NCBI GenBank assembly: GCA_022184915.1 | Contig: JAGTJU010000004.1 | Location: 248,001-312,000, forward strand | Length of the DNA: 64,000 nucleotides | Source: Myxococcales bacterium | Lineage (GTDB): Bacteria; Myxococcota_A; Polyangia; Fen-1088 | Direction of reading: 5' to 3' | Shown: positions 16,203 through 24,021 of the stretch, one piece after another | Layout of the letters: every line of letters begins with the position of its first letter | Numbering within the stretch: the stretch's first letter is position 1 | The notes under the pieces: model-generated | Seen by the model: the letters and a program-made list of their open reading frames with translations, nothing else | Told to the model about the DNA's origin: nothing | The model's database searches: none | Program-made: the position numbers and the translations under genes

Positions 16203-16319
16203 GCGCCGAGTCTCTTTGGCATCCAACCGGCGGGCGGCAAGTTCGTCAACGAGCTGGCCGTCAGTACCCATGAACATCTCATCGGGGGTCTGGCCACCAA
16301 AATGATCACGGGCTTTCTC
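16203..16319 (-). pseudogene. C-terminal fragment of an rve-type transposase
   Basis: The minus frame reads KARDHFGGQTPDEMFMGTDG then DELAARRLDAKETRR. This is the characteristic C-terminal end of DDE (integrase core) transposases, where GGxTPDEMYFGT precedes a Leu/Ala/Arg helix. The catalytic domain is absent, so it is a relic. Confidence 0.6.
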
Positions 16320-16526
16320 CCAGGCAGTCATGCCCATTCGGACGGTCTGCCTCGAGACGCAACCGTATTCGCGGTGGATGGTCAACCAGTCGATGGACTC
16401 GATTTTCGTTCGGTGCTTTACCTCTTGCGCGGGGAGGCCGGAAAGCGTGTCGTCATTGGGCTCGAGATGCCAGACGGAACGATGACGAGCTTCGATGTCG
16501 TAAGGACGAGATTGGGAGCAGGTTGA
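16302..16526 (+). pseudogene. Fragment of a PDZ domain
   Basis: A 74-residue frame whose last 60 residues, GLPRDATVFAVDGQPVDGLD and LLRGEAGKRVVIGLEMPDGT, match the second half of a PDZ domain as found at the end of secreted or retropepsin-like proteases. The carboxylate-binding start of the domain is missing, and the frame begins in transposase-fragment DNA on the other strand. Probably a decayed protease end. Confidence 0.4.
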
Positions 16527-16658
16527 AAATGCCCCGACGGGCACCAGCCTCCGGTCCGGGGGGCACCGAGGTACCTGGTCGTTGGTGAATGCCCCAGCAG
16601 GGGCCCTTGCGGCCCGTCTCAGGGCGCGGTGTTGTCCGCCTTGCTTTCGCTAAGCGCG

Positions 16659-16676
16659 TGTGTAGAATTCTACACA
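16659..16676. promoter_or_regulatory. vapBC operator/promoter palindrome at the start codon
   Basis: TGTGTAGAATTCTACACA is a perfect 18-base palindrome whose final A is the A of the vapB ATG. It contains a -10-like TAGAAT (16663-16668) with TTGCTT 16 bases upstream (16641-16646). A transcription start about 7 bases after this -10 would fall on or beside the ATG, predicting a leaderless message repressed by VapBC binding. There is no Shine-Dalgarno. Confidence 0.7.
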
Positions 16677-16876
16677 TGGCTACCAACCTTGCCATAGACG
16701 ACAAACTTCTCGACGAAGCGCTCCGCGTTGGAGGCCAGCGGACGAAGAAGGACACAGTCAATCAGGCGCTGAAGGAATACGTCGAGCGGCGAAAGCAAGC
16801 CAGGGTTTTGGAGCTTTTCGGCAAGGTCGAATTTGATCCAAAGTACGACTACAAGCGGCAGCGGCGCCGCTCATGA
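16676..16876 (+). CDS. vapB: VapB-type antitoxin
   Basis: A 66-residue antitoxin. MATNLAIDDKLLDEALRVGG and TKKDTVNQALKEYVERRKQA form the VapB/ribbon-helix-helix DNA-binding start, followed by a charged toxin-binding tail ending in KYDYKRQRRRS. ATG 16676 abuts the palindrome. A longer frame upstream is rejected because it would put the operator inside the gene. Overlaps vapC by ATGA. Confidence 0.88.
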   Translation: MATNLAIDDKLLDEALRVGGQRTKKDTVNQALKEYVERRKQARVLELFGKVEFDPKYDYKRQRRRS

Positions 16877-17292
16877 ACGTCGTCGTCGATACGTCGGTAT
16901 GGTCTCTCGCTCTCCGACGACGAAGAGCATCGAAGACCATCGAAGTCATCGAGCTCTCAGCCCTGGTTCGAGAGGGTCGCGTGGCTGTTCTGGGCTGTGT
17001 GAGGCAGGAACTTCTTTCGGGCGTCGCCGACGCGGACCAGTTCGAGACGCTGCGGAGTTACCTCCGTGCCTTCCCCGATGTTGCTCTCGAGTCGGAGGAC
17101 TACGAGGAAGCCGCTTCGTTTTTCACCCGATGTCGCACCAAGGGCATCCAAGGCTCCAACACCGATTTCCTGATCTGCGCCGTAGCGGCGCGGCGGCAAC
17201 TCGGCATCCTGACGACCGACGTTGATTTCACTCACTTCGCGAGGGTCCTACCGATTCATCTCCATATCGCCCGGGCGTCGCAGTCTGGCTAG
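16873..17292 (+). CDS. vapC: VapC-type PIN-domain ribonuclease toxin
   Basis: A 139-residue PIN domain. Acidic active-site residues are visible: Asp6 in VVVDTSVW, Glu near 46 in RQELLSG, Asp in NTDFLICAVA and Asp in LTTDVDF. VapC toxins cleave tRNA or rRNA and are neutralised by VapB. Translationally coupled to vapB. Confidence 0.9.
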   Translation: MNVVVDTSVWSLALRRRRASKTIEVIELSALVREGRVAVLGCVRQELLSGVADADQFETLRSYLRAFPDVALESEDYEEAASFFTRCRTKGIQGSNTDFLICAVAARRQLGILTTDVDFTHFARVLPIHLHIARASQSG

Positions 17293-17400
17293 TCAGAATT
17301 AAACGACCGACTCACCCTGCCGACTCTGCACGAAACCGATGACTTTTATCGCCCTTCGCAGCGCGGGCACACGAGCAAGTAGATGGCGAACCCCCGGCGT

Positions 17401-17445
17401 CTCGGCAGCAAAGCTGAGGATGCGAGACGGCTTACGTTAGCCCTG
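17401..17445. repeat. Dispersed repeat, copy 2 (inverted, module 2 only)
   Basis: The complement reads GGCTAACGTAAGCCGTCTCG followed by CATCCTCAGCTTTGCTGCCG, close to module 2 at 15101-15145. The end facing 17440 touches the IS66 relic. Confidence 0.6.
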
Positions 17446-17449
17446 AAGG

Positions 17450-17692
17450 GACGTCGGACTGAGAGTTGGCAACACTGGAAGTGCACACGTTTTCGAGATC
17501 TTTTCGGGGTGACGTCAAAGATGTCGATGACTTCAGCGCGGGCATTGGCGCCGTGGTCATGCAACGCAATGGCAGGGAGCTCGGCCAGGTTCAGCTTGGG
17601 GTCCAGGTCGTGCAGCCTAGAGGAGGCGACCATCGACAGGAGGTTTCCCGTGGTCGTCGCTCCCGACAAACAGCCAGGTCTTCTGCTGGCCG
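17450..17692 (-). pseudogene. IS66-type transposase relic (C-terminal)
   Basis: The minus strand encodes QKTWLFVGSDDHGK, the hallmark WLFxGSDDHA/GK near the C-terminal domain of IS66 transposases. After a frameshift and stop it continues MVASSRLHDLDPKLNLAELP, matching the IS66 segment I-A-S-A-R-L-H-x-L-D-P. It abuts the Nudix stop codon, where that cassette's attC would be expected, so insertion or decay has removed the site. Confidence 0.65.
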
Positions 17693-18226
17693 CTATTGGT
17701 GAGTCATTTCTCCTTCAGCAATTGCTTCCCCGTCGACCTTGGCTACCATCGAGGTTGCCTTGCGAAATATCGTCGAAGTGAGTCCGAGCATTCCAAAATT
17801 GTATGTTTCAGCTTCTTCATTAGTGAGCATTTTCACTTCCGCAAGTTCAGAACCGAAGCTCACACTCCCTACGCCATGAGCGAGAAAGGCCACAATCAGT
17901 TGATTCGCTTCGGGGAAGACGAAATGCCCTATGAACTCTGCGCCCGCCAGATCCAAGCCTAATTCCTCCTTCAGTTCACGACGAAGGGTCGCCATCGGGT
18001 TTTCGTTGCGCTCCACAAAACCTGTAATCATCGAGAACATTCCTGGTGGCCACTTTGCGTTTCGAGCAATTACAAACTGGCTGTTCCACCTGACAACGGC
18101 GGCGACTACCGGGATCGGGTTGTCCCAGTGCACAAACCCACATCCAACAGACGAACATGCACGTCGGAACCTCTTATCGATCTCGATTTCAGCGAGCTCA
18201 GTTCCACACTTTGGACAGTACTTCAT
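17693..18226 (-). CDS. Nudix hydrolase with N-terminal zinc ribbon
   Basis: A 177-residue protein from ATG 18226. A zinc ribbon (Cys4, Cys7 in MKYCPKCG, then ACSSVGCG) precedes a Nudix domain with a complete box: G-FVERN-E-NPMATLR-REL-KEE-L-GL fits GX5EX7REUXEEXGU. It should hydrolyse a nucleoside diphosphate linked to another moiety, as in NudC-like or ADP-ribose enzymes; the substrate is unknown. The longer frame to 18310 would run into the attC-like sequence, so the later start is used. First recognisable cassette cargo at the left end of the array. Confidence 0.88.
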   Translation of the reverse strand: MKYCPKCGTELAEIEIDKRFRRACSSVGCGFVHWDNPIPVVAAVVRWNSQFVIARNAKWPPGMFSMITGFVERNENPMATLRRELKEELGLDLAGAEFIGHFVFPEANQLIVAFLAHGVGSVSFGSELAEVKMLTNEEAETYNFGMLGLTSTIFRKATSMVAKVDGEAIAEGEMTHQ

Positions 18227-18240
18227 GTGTTGGTACGAAA

Positions 18241-18374
18241 AAGGTGCCAAGGTCAGCGGCGGTGCCCACCGAGGCACCATGGGCGCATTGTCGTTCGCAT
18301 TCCGCTGCAATGTCTAGGATCAAAGTGACGCGCGCGGCGCTAGCCTCGGCAACGACCGGAACGATCAGTTAGCC
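18241..18374 (-). repeat. attC a (left core degenerate)
   Basis: Closely related to sites g and h: GGTGCCCACCGAGG, then GCATTGTCGTTCGCAT and ATGTCTAGGATCAAAGTGAC are shared. The right core GTTAGCC is 18368-18374. The expected left core RYYYAAC near 18235-18245 is not recognisable, so the site may be inactive. Confidence 0.65.
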
Positions 18375-18679
18375 GCCGGCCCGCCAGCAACTGCCGGAGC
18401 GGTGTAAGGGGAAGCGCAACTTGGCTTCGAGATGATGGTTTATCAGCAGTCGATCTGAAAGGGGATCGCCGTGAGAGCCGCGATTCCTATCCACCGGCTA
18501 CGTGATCTCCGGCTGGAAGGACGTGCTTCGTTCGCTCTACAGAGGGTGCAAGAAACACTGGTGGTTCCTGTGCCAACGCCGTCGGTCGCACCGCTCGCGA
18601 CATCATGGGGGGATTGTTGTCACTGGCCACGTCGTTCCCTTTGAACTTTCAGCGCGAGGACGAGACTGATGAAGTCATG

Positions 18680-19135
18680 CGTATGGGGTGCGCCGCATGC
18701 ACCGCGAACGCGTGGAGGCGGGCGTGCGGGTGAGCCGCAAGGTGGTGGTACGTCGCCTCATGCGGGAGAACGGCATTCAGTCCGTGCACACTCCGTCTTT
18801 CACAAAGACCACTGACTCTGCCCACGACTTTGGCTTTGCGCCGAACCTGCTCGAGCAGGACTTCCAGGCTTGGGCTCCTGACCGCTTCTGGGTTGGCGAC
18901 ATCACGCACATCTGGCAGCCCTTGACCCGGCCTCATCCACCATACAGACCGAGGGCGGCAAGACGCTGCCGCCGAGTACGGCAAAGTGCTTGCCCCGTGG
19001 CAGGTGTCCCAGAGCATGAGCGATGCCGGCAAATTGCTATGAGTCGCCGAATCCTTCGCCAGCCTGAAGAAGGAGCGCCTGCATCACACCGCCTTCGCCA
19101 CCCGCACCGAGGCCTACGGTGCCGTCCAACCTATG
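18680..19135 (+). pseudogene. IS3-family transposase (OrfB) relic
   Basis: The frame starting near 18680 gives YGVRRMHRERVEAGVRVSRK then NLLEQDFQAWAPDRFWVGDI, the start of the IS3 OrfB catalytic domain with the first Asp in VGDITHIW. It is then broken. Further on, QSMSDAGKLL, a stop, and VAESFASLKKERLHHTAFAT correspond to the QSMSRKGNCWDNAVAESFF region with the catalytic Glu. Much of the middle is deleted. The 300 bases before it (18375-18680) show no gene. Confidence 0.75.
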
Positions 19136-19162
19136 GTGCTTAGACTTCCTGTGGGCACGGAC

Positions 19163-19236
19163 GTCGGCCGTCTCGCATCCTCAGCCTTGCTGCCGGGCCT
19201 CCCTGGCCTTCCGCCGCCTTGAACGGTGCGCCCCGG
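19163..19236. repeat. Dispersed repeat, copy 3 (modules in reversed order)
   Basis: Module 2 (about 19163-19199, TCTCGCATCCTCAGCCTTGC) precedes module 1 (19211-19236, identical to 15054-15079). From 19237 to 19709 I see no gene; it is the upstream region of the lipoprotein gene. Confidence 0.6.
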
Positions 19237-19709
19237 CCGCGCATGACGACCTTCCCGCCCTGGCGGAGCCCACCGGTGATGGGCGTTGCGGGCAGGGGTC
19301 ACAGTCTCTGCTGCGCAGCCCGAATGGTGAGGTTGCAGGGGACGATTCTGACCGGTCGCGCGTAGCGCCTATCGAGGTTGCCAGAGCTGCATCGGAGCAG
19401 CACGACCACCATCCTACGACGATTTCTGGCCGGATCGGCAGGCGTGGTCCGTCCTGGGGATATGGTAACCCCGAGATTCAAGCGTACATGAAGTCTAATC
19501 ACCACATCATTTCGCGTTAGTAGCGACAGGTAAATATGTGGTCTAGATAGACGACGCAAGGCGTCTGGTCCCATTTTGCGGCAGCGGCCTTCAGAACCAC
19601 CAGTCGGAGTCTGCAAGCCCAAAGGCGTGCAGCGCGACGAAGCGGCCGCGATGACCGGGATCACGCATTGCCCGAGTGATGGTTTTCAGTTCAACAGGAG
19701 TCAACGAAG

Positions 19710-21296
19710 ATGAAACGTTACGGGTATCTGCAAATCGGTTTGGCCGTCTCCGCGATGGCCTTCGCATGCGCCAGCGCAAGCGGTTGCGGCTCTGGAGAGT
19801 CGGACGACGATCCCGGGGGCGGTGGGGCAGGAGGCAATGCGGGAGGAGGCGGCCAGGGCGGAGGAGACGACCCGCCCGTCACTGGCGGCAAAGGCGGTTC
19901 GACCGATGGCGGCTCTGGCGGTTCGAGCAAAGGCGGCGCAGGCGGCTCGAGCGTAGGCGGTGCGGGCGGTTGGGGTGGCAAAGGCGGCGCGGGTGGCGCA
20001 GGTGGCGCAGGCGGCTCTGGTGGTGCGGGTGGTTGGGGTGGCGCGGGTGGCGCAGGCGGCTCGGGTGGTGCGGGCGGCTGGGGTGGCGCAGGCGGCGCAG
20101 GCGGCTCGGGTGGTGCGGGCGGCTGGGGTGGCGCAGGCGGCTCGGGTGGTGCGGGCGGTTGGGGTGGCAAAGGCGGCGCAGGCGGCTCGGGTGGTGTGGG
20201 CGGCTCGGGTGGTGTGGGCGGCTCGGGCGGTTGGACACAACCTCTTCCGACGATATCGATCACACTGCCCACCCCCGGCAGCGGGCTTCCGGCCGCGACG
20301 CCGGTTCAGGTGAAGGTCAACACGGCCGTGGCGTCACCAGGAACAATCTCGCGCGTCGAGGTCCTGGAGGGCACCACCGTGCGAGGCACATCGACCATGG
20401 CGCCTTTCACTGTGAACGTCACGGGACTACCCGCGGGCTCGCACACAGTTGTGGCAAAGGCGACGACCAACGCAAACCGTACGGCAAACTCCTCGCCGGT
20501 CACGTTCACCCTGTTGGCCGCACCTACCGCAACGCTCACCCGGCCCTTGCCCAACACCAGCATCATTCCAGGCTCGGCGATCACGCTGGAAGCCACAGCG
20601 TCTTCACCCGGAGGTACGTTACGAAAGGTCGAGTTCTTTGCTGGCACTCAACTGCTGGGTAGCGACAACACGGCGCCCTACGCGCTGGCGAACGTCGTCC
20701 TGACAGCAGGTCCAAAGGTGCTGACCGCGGTGGCAGAGGATGAGATTGGACAAAGAACCACCTCGGCTCCTGTCTCTGTGACGGTTAGCTGGACCCAAGG
20801 CGCCTACCTCGAACAAGGAGGTTCGGTCGTCTTCGAGGCGGAGGGATTCGCCAACCAGAATGCCAACGGCGATATCCCCTGGGTCCTCGAGAACACGCCT
20901 CCCGTCGGCGAGGGCACGGGCTACATGGTGGCGCGATCGAGCAGCTTCGGCGTGAAGGAAGCCAACGAGCCTTCAGCAGAGCTCAACTACCCCCTGCAGT
21001 TCGTTACGCCCGGGACGTACAAGCTCTACGGCCGCAAGCTCTTCCCTGACAACGGTGCGAACTCGGCATTCTACCGGATCGACAACGGCACCCCCGTTCT
21101 CATCGAAAGCGCAGCGGGAGGTGACACGGCCTTCAACTGGGTGCTCTTGAGCTCGACGATCAACGTCACCTCCGCAGGGGTCAAGACCTTCACCCTCAAG
21201 CGGCGGGAGCCCAATGCGAAGTTCGATCGCTTCGTGATCTCACAAGGCGCTCTGCCCACGGGATCTGGTCCCCCGGTCAGCCCCAAGCAGCCCTGA
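19710..21296 (+). CDS. Gly-rich-linker lipoprotein with Ig-like repeats and a C-terminal beta-sandwich domain
   Basis: A 528-residue exported protein. A hydrophobic signal ends at Cys26 (SASGCGSGESDDD), probably lipidated. Residues about 35-175 are a Gly-Gly-x linker with 15-residue repeats such as GGSGGAGGWGGAGGA. Two Ig-like modules follow (about 178-270 and 272-365; VEVLEGTTVRGTSTMAPFTV and VEFFAGTQLLGSDNTAPYAL are corresponding strands). The last 160 residues (VVFEAEGFANQNANGDIPWV) look like a carbohydrate-binding beta-sandwich. Such GG-linker lipoproteins are typical of myxobacteria. It is on the plus strand between attC a and b0, opposite to the cassette genes, so it is either an unusual cargo or a later insertion. 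Confidence 0.8.
   Translation: MKRYGYLQIGLAVSAMAFACASASGCGSGESDDDPGGGGAGGNAGGGGQGGGDDPPVTGGKGGSTDGGSGGSSKGGAGGSSVGGAGGWGGKGGAGGAGGAGGSGGAGGWGGAGGAGGSGGAGGWGGAGGAGGSGGAGGWGGAGGSGGAGGWGGKGGAGGSGGVGGSGGVGGSGGWTQPLPTISITLPTPGSGLPAATPVQVKVNTAVASPGTISRVEVLEGTTVRGTSTMAPFTVNVTGLPAGSHTVVAKATTNANRTANSSPVTFTLLAAPTATLTRPLPNTSIIPGSAITLEATASSPGGTLRKVEFFAGTQLLGSDNTAPYALANVVLTAGPKVLTAVAEDEIGQRTTSAPVSVTVSWTQGAYLEQGGSVVFEAEGFANQNANGDIPWVLENTPPVGEGTGYMVARSSSFGVKEANEPSAELNYPLQFVTPGTYKLYGRKLFPDNGANSAFYRIDNGTPVLIESAAGGDTAFNWVLLSSTINVTSAGVKTFTLKRREPNAKFDRFVISQGALPTGSGPPVSPKQP
20010..20225 (+). repeat. 45-base tandem repeat encoding GGSGGAGGWGGAGGA
   Basis: Units begin GGCGGCTC at 20010, 20055, 20100, 20136 (one unit shortened to 36 bases) and 20181. 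They are nearly identical in DNA as well as protein, suggesting recent expansion by slippage or unequal exchange. Confidence 0.85.
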
Positions 21297-21324
21297 CCTG
21301 GTAGGGTGAGCCGCCTGGCTCCCC

Positions 21325-21377
21325 CCGCCCCGGCTGGCGCCGCCTTGCTCAGGCAAGCAGGTGTCAGACCGGGGCGG
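21325..21377 (+). terminator. Hairpin after the lipoprotein gene
   Basis: CCGCCCCGG (21325-21333) pairs with CCGGGGCGG (21369-21377), with an inner CTTGC/GCAAG stem. A short T run (CGTTTTC) follows. Likely an intrinsic terminator 28 bases after the stop. The rest of the interval to 21718 shows no gene. Confidence 0.5.
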
Positions 21378-21718
21378 TGGCGTTTTCGGCAAGCCACTCC
21401 GACCATCCGCACGCGGGCTTCGCCGGTCTGCAGAAACGAGGGTAGATGGCTCGCGGAGGTTCCTTTCTGGGCCTGCCGCGCGCAACGGCGGCGGCGAGGC
21501 CATCAAGGCACCACGAGACCGCCAAAGCTCAGAACCATTTCTCTGAGCCGTACGTTCTCCATATGGTGACATCGTTCCCCGAGCGGAATTCTGGGCGCAT
21601 TCTTTAGGAGAGCCTCCGCGACCGAGTAGAAGGCCTCGCCGCGATCGATGGCCGGTCCTCTCGAAATCTGCCGTGATCGCTCATCGGGTGCGCTTCAATC
21701 GTCCTACGTTTGTAGTCC

Positions 21719-21779
21719 GGCCAACGTGCAAAGTTTAGCTGCGGGGCGAAGCTCCGTCAGGTGTAACGCCCGGTTCGGC
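21719..21779 (-). repeat. attC b0 (61 bp)
   Basis: Left core GGCCAAC, right core GTTCGGC. The inner imperfect palindrome is GTTTAGCTGCGGGGC-GAA-GCTCCGTCAGGTGTAAC. The right core is an exact complement of the left core of site b (GCCGAAC, 26326-26332), so the 4.5 kb between them is one cassette. The DJ-1 gene stop at 21735 lies inside this site, as usual for cassette genes. Confidence 0.85.
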
Positions 21780-22376
21780 GGCCGCGCCGCCATCTCGCCA
21801 GTCGTAGTCCATCTGCCGAGCCGTCGCGGCCGCCAAATGCGCGTCGGCAAGGCGGCGGACCACGTGCAGGCTCATGTCGACACCTGCAGAAATTCCGGCG
21901 GACGTGACTACGTCGCCCTCCTCAATCCAGCGAGGCCCAGCGGTAACTTTCACCCGCGGGTAGGATTGTCTGAGTTCGTCGATGTCCTCCCAATGCGTCG
22001 TGGCTCGCTTCCCGTCCAGGATACCCGCTGCTGCCAGCAAGAACGCACCTGTGCAGACGGAGGCTGTCAGGCGCGCTGCGGTTGCGGTCGCAGCGATCCA
22101 GCGGATGACGCTGTCATCGCGTAGCTCCGCTGCCACGTCGCCGCCCGGCACGATCACTACGTCCAGGTGAGGATGTTCACCGAACCAGTGGTGAGGTTGG
22201 ATCTGGAGCCCACCCCGGGAACGCACAGGCCTCGGCGACTTGGCGATCGTGACGGTCCGAAACGGAACTGCCCCCGCTTTTGCGCGGACCCGCGATGCCG
22301 TCGAGAAGACCTCGAAAGGCCCTGCGAAGTCGAGGACCTCGACCTCGTCGAACACAAAGATGCCCACGGTCAACAT
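21735..22376 (-). CDS. DJ-1/PfpI family protein
   Basis: A 213-residue class I glutamine amidotransferase-like protein. VGIFVFDEVEVLDFAGPFEV is the N-terminal strand with the conserved Glu/Asp, and the nucleophile elbow is TASVCTGAFLLAAAGIL with Cys. It resembles isonitrile hydratase or the N-terminal half of GATase-type AraC regulators but lacks the AraC DNA-binding domain. ATG 22376 is used; a longer frame extends back into the monooxygenase gene. It follows that gene by 20 bp and ends within attC b0. Confidence 0.85.
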   Translation of the reverse strand: MLTVGIFVFDEVEVLDFAGPFEVFSTASRVRAKAGAVPFRTVTIAKSPRPVRSRGGLQIQPHHWFGEHPHLDVVIVPGGDVAAELRDDSVIRWIAATATAARLTASVCTGAFLLAAAGILDGKRATTHWEDIDELRQSYPRVKVTAGPRWIEEGDVVTSAGISAGVDMSLHVVRRLADAHLAAATARQMDYDWRDGGAAAEPGVTPDGASPRS

Positions 22377-22396
22377 GACAGCCTTCGGCCAGATCG

Positions 22397-22726
22397 CTAT
22401 TTCCCGTACGCCCGCTCCACCTTGGCCACTCGCACCACAAAGTTCTTGTACCATCGCTCCCGGCCAAGTCGCTGCACAAGTTGGTGTTCGCCGTTCGCTT
22501 TCCAGTGCTTGATCGCTTCCTCGCTAGCCCAGTACGAAACCGTGATTCCGAGTCCGTCGCTACCGCGGACGCTTTCGATCCCAAGAAAGCCGGGCTGCTG
22601 GGATGCCAAAGAGAGCATGGCCTCCGCCATCTCCGCGTATCCATTGTCTCCGTCCGTACGCGCGCTACTGAAGATAACTGCAAAGTACGGGGGTTCAGGT
22701 GTCTTAGCTAAAGCGGGTTCCTGCAT
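22397..22726 (-). CDS. Antibiotic biosynthesis monooxygenase (ABM) family protein
   Basis: A 109-residue ferredoxin-like ABM domain: YFAVIFSSARTDGDNGYAEM, QQPGFLGIESVRG, GITVSYWASEEAIKHWK and the C-terminal KNFVVRVAKVERAYGK. These small dimers include quinone monooxygenases and heme-degrading enzymes. With the DJ-1 gene it forms a two-gene cassette cargo; the ABM gene is first. Substrate unknown. Confidence 0.85.
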   Translation of the reverse strand: MQEPALAKTPEPPYFAVIFSSARTDGDNGYAEMAEAMLSLASQQPGFLGIESVRGSDGLGITVSYWASEEAIKHWKANGEHQLVQRLGRERWYKNFVVRVAKVERAYGK

Positions 22727-22857
22727 CGAGCTTCCTCGGTGTTGTCTCTCACGCTATCTCACCTCGAGTTTCTCAGCGAAGATCACCCTGACAGGGGGTT
22801 GATTTCTCAGATTGGAGGGTGGGTGCGTGCCGGGTTGGATAAGGGCACAAATGGAGA

Positions 22858-22889
22858 AGCCCCGGCGCGGTTGAGGCGAAGCCGGGGCT
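22858..22889 (-). terminator. Hairpin after the transposon operon
   Basis: AGCCCCGGC (22858-22866) pairs with GCCGGGGCT (22881-22889), a 9-bp GC-rich stem 24 bases past the last stop of the operon. There is no clear T run, so termination is only likely. Confidence 0.45.
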
Positions 22890-22912
22890 GATTTGGGGAT
22901 TCTTCTCGGGGT

Positions 22913-23224
22913 TCAGAAGGGCAGGTCGAGCTGGTCGCAGGCGTTGTCGATGGCCACGTGCCTGTATTCCCTGATCGCGGTGCGCAAGTCGACACAGCGA
23001 AAGACAAGGAGGTACGCCGAGCGCGCTTGCGGTGAGAGCGGCTCACCAAAGGCCAGCCCGCCCAGGGTTAGGTCTGGATGCGCTGCGTGTAGCTGTTGGG
23101 CAGCAGCTGCGAGCGTGGCGTCCAGGGCGGCAAGGACGCCGATCGCGGGCGCGACACAAAGCTCGTCGAGCCCGGGCTGGATGATGGGACCAGCCTCCAA
23201 TGGAATCGTAGTGCCCATGGTCAC
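22913..23224 (-). CDS. Small protein of the transposon operon
   Basis: A 103-residue protein, ATGA-coupled to the AAA ATPase gene. It has a hydrophobic Ala-rich centre (GVLAALDATLAAAAQQLHAA) and SPQARSAYLLVFRCVDLRTA. No family recognised. Its place suggests an accessory role in transposition. Confidence 0.6.
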   Translation of the reverse strand: MTMGTTIPLEAGPIIQPGLDELCVAPAIGVLAALDATLAAAAQQLHAAHPDLTLGGLAFGEPLSPQARSAYLLVFRCVDLRTAIREYRHVAIDNACDQLDLPF

Positions 23225-24021
23225 CCGACCTCCGGCAAAGCTGCCTGGACGTGCTCGACAGTCACGGATTTGGCCCGTGCGAGAGCTGCGGCCATGAGGG
23301 CGTGGTGAGCAAGGAGGTTCACTTTTCGTGGCAGACCTCCTGTGGCCTGGAAGGTTGCCTCGAGGGCTGCGGGATCAAAGAGCGGCAGCTCGGTCCCCGC
23401 GAGGCGAAGCCGGTGAGCAAAGTATCCGGACAGCTCCTCACGGGAAAGACCTGCGAAGTGATAGCGCATGACGATGCGCTGGCTGAGCGCCTCGTAGACA
23501 GCCATGCCCAGTCGACGACGCAGCTCAGATTGTCCCACCAGCAGCAGGCAAAGCCGATTCTCTGCGTCCATTTGGTAGTTGGTCAGGAGCCTGAGGTCTT
23601 CGAGCACGTCAGGCCTGAGATGATGGGCCTCATCGACGATGAGGATGGGGCGACACCGTGCCTCGGTGGTCAGGCGTGTGACCTCGGTTCGGATCTGCCG
23701 ATACACGGCGGCACGGTTGCGCTCGGTGGGCAGGCCCATTTCCCAGGCGATGGCTTTGTAGACGTCCATGACGTTGCCGGTCGAGTGGGCGACGTAGACC
23801 ACCTTGTGTAGCCCCGTGTGCAGTCCCGAGACTACCTTGCGACAGGCAGTGGTCTTCCCGCTGCCGCTGTCGCCCGTGACGAGGCCGATGCCCCTCATCT
23901 CGATGAGGTGATTGAGGCGGACCGACAGCTCCTGACTTGCAGATGAGACAAAGAGGTCATCAGGCTCGACCTCCTTGCCGAAGGGATGGCGGTTCAGGCC
24001 GAAGTGCTTGCGGTACATCAT
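23221..24021 (-). CDS. AAA ATPase of a DDE transposon (TniB/ExeA-like)
   Basis: A 266-residue ATPase. MMYRKHFGLNRHPFGKEVEP is the ExeA/TniB-type N-terminus, Walker A is GDSGSGKTT, Walker B is PILIVDEAHH, and the sensor region is LRLLTNYQMD. Such ATPases select targets or activate the DDE transposase, as MuB and TnsC/TniB do. It overlaps both neighbours by ATGA. Confidence 0.85.
   Translation of the reverse strand: MMYRKHFGLNRHPFGKEVEPDDLFVSSASQELSVRLNHLIEMRGIGLVTGDSGSGKTTACRKVVSGLHTGLHKVVYVAHSTGNVMDVYKAIAWEMGLPTERNRAAVYRQIRTEVTRLTTEARCRPILIVDEAHHLRPDVLEDLRLLTNYQMDAENRLCLLLVGQSELRRRLGMAVYEALSQRIVMRYHFAGLSREELSGYFAHRLRLAGTELPLFDPAALEATFQATGGLPRKVNLLAHHALMAAALARAKSVTVEHVQAALPEVG

Noticed and set aside
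15885-16544. 219-codon minus frame as an intact gene
   Set aside because: Only its middle resembles a transposase end; it overlaps the nucleotidyltransferase gene, which is clearly coding on the other strand.
17401-17445. Dispersed repeat considered as an extra attC (it contains GTTAGCC)
   Set aside because: Only one core box is present, there is no second core at the right distance, and copies occur inverted beside IS relics.
18227-18310. N-terminal extension of the Nudix protein
   Set aside because: It would translate attC-like DNA; the zinc-ribbon start MKYCPKCG at 18226 is a better start.
20010-20225. Regularly spaced repeats considered as CRISPR
   Set aside because: Units are contiguous, coding and without unique spacers; no cas genes anywhere in the window.
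19718-20272. Pro-rich minus-strand frame in the Gly repeat
   Set aside because: It is the mirror of the Gly-Gly-x coding repeat and has no start signal.
21240-21572. Minus-strand frame after the lipoprotein gene
   Set aside because: It crosses the terminator hairpin and has no recognisable features.
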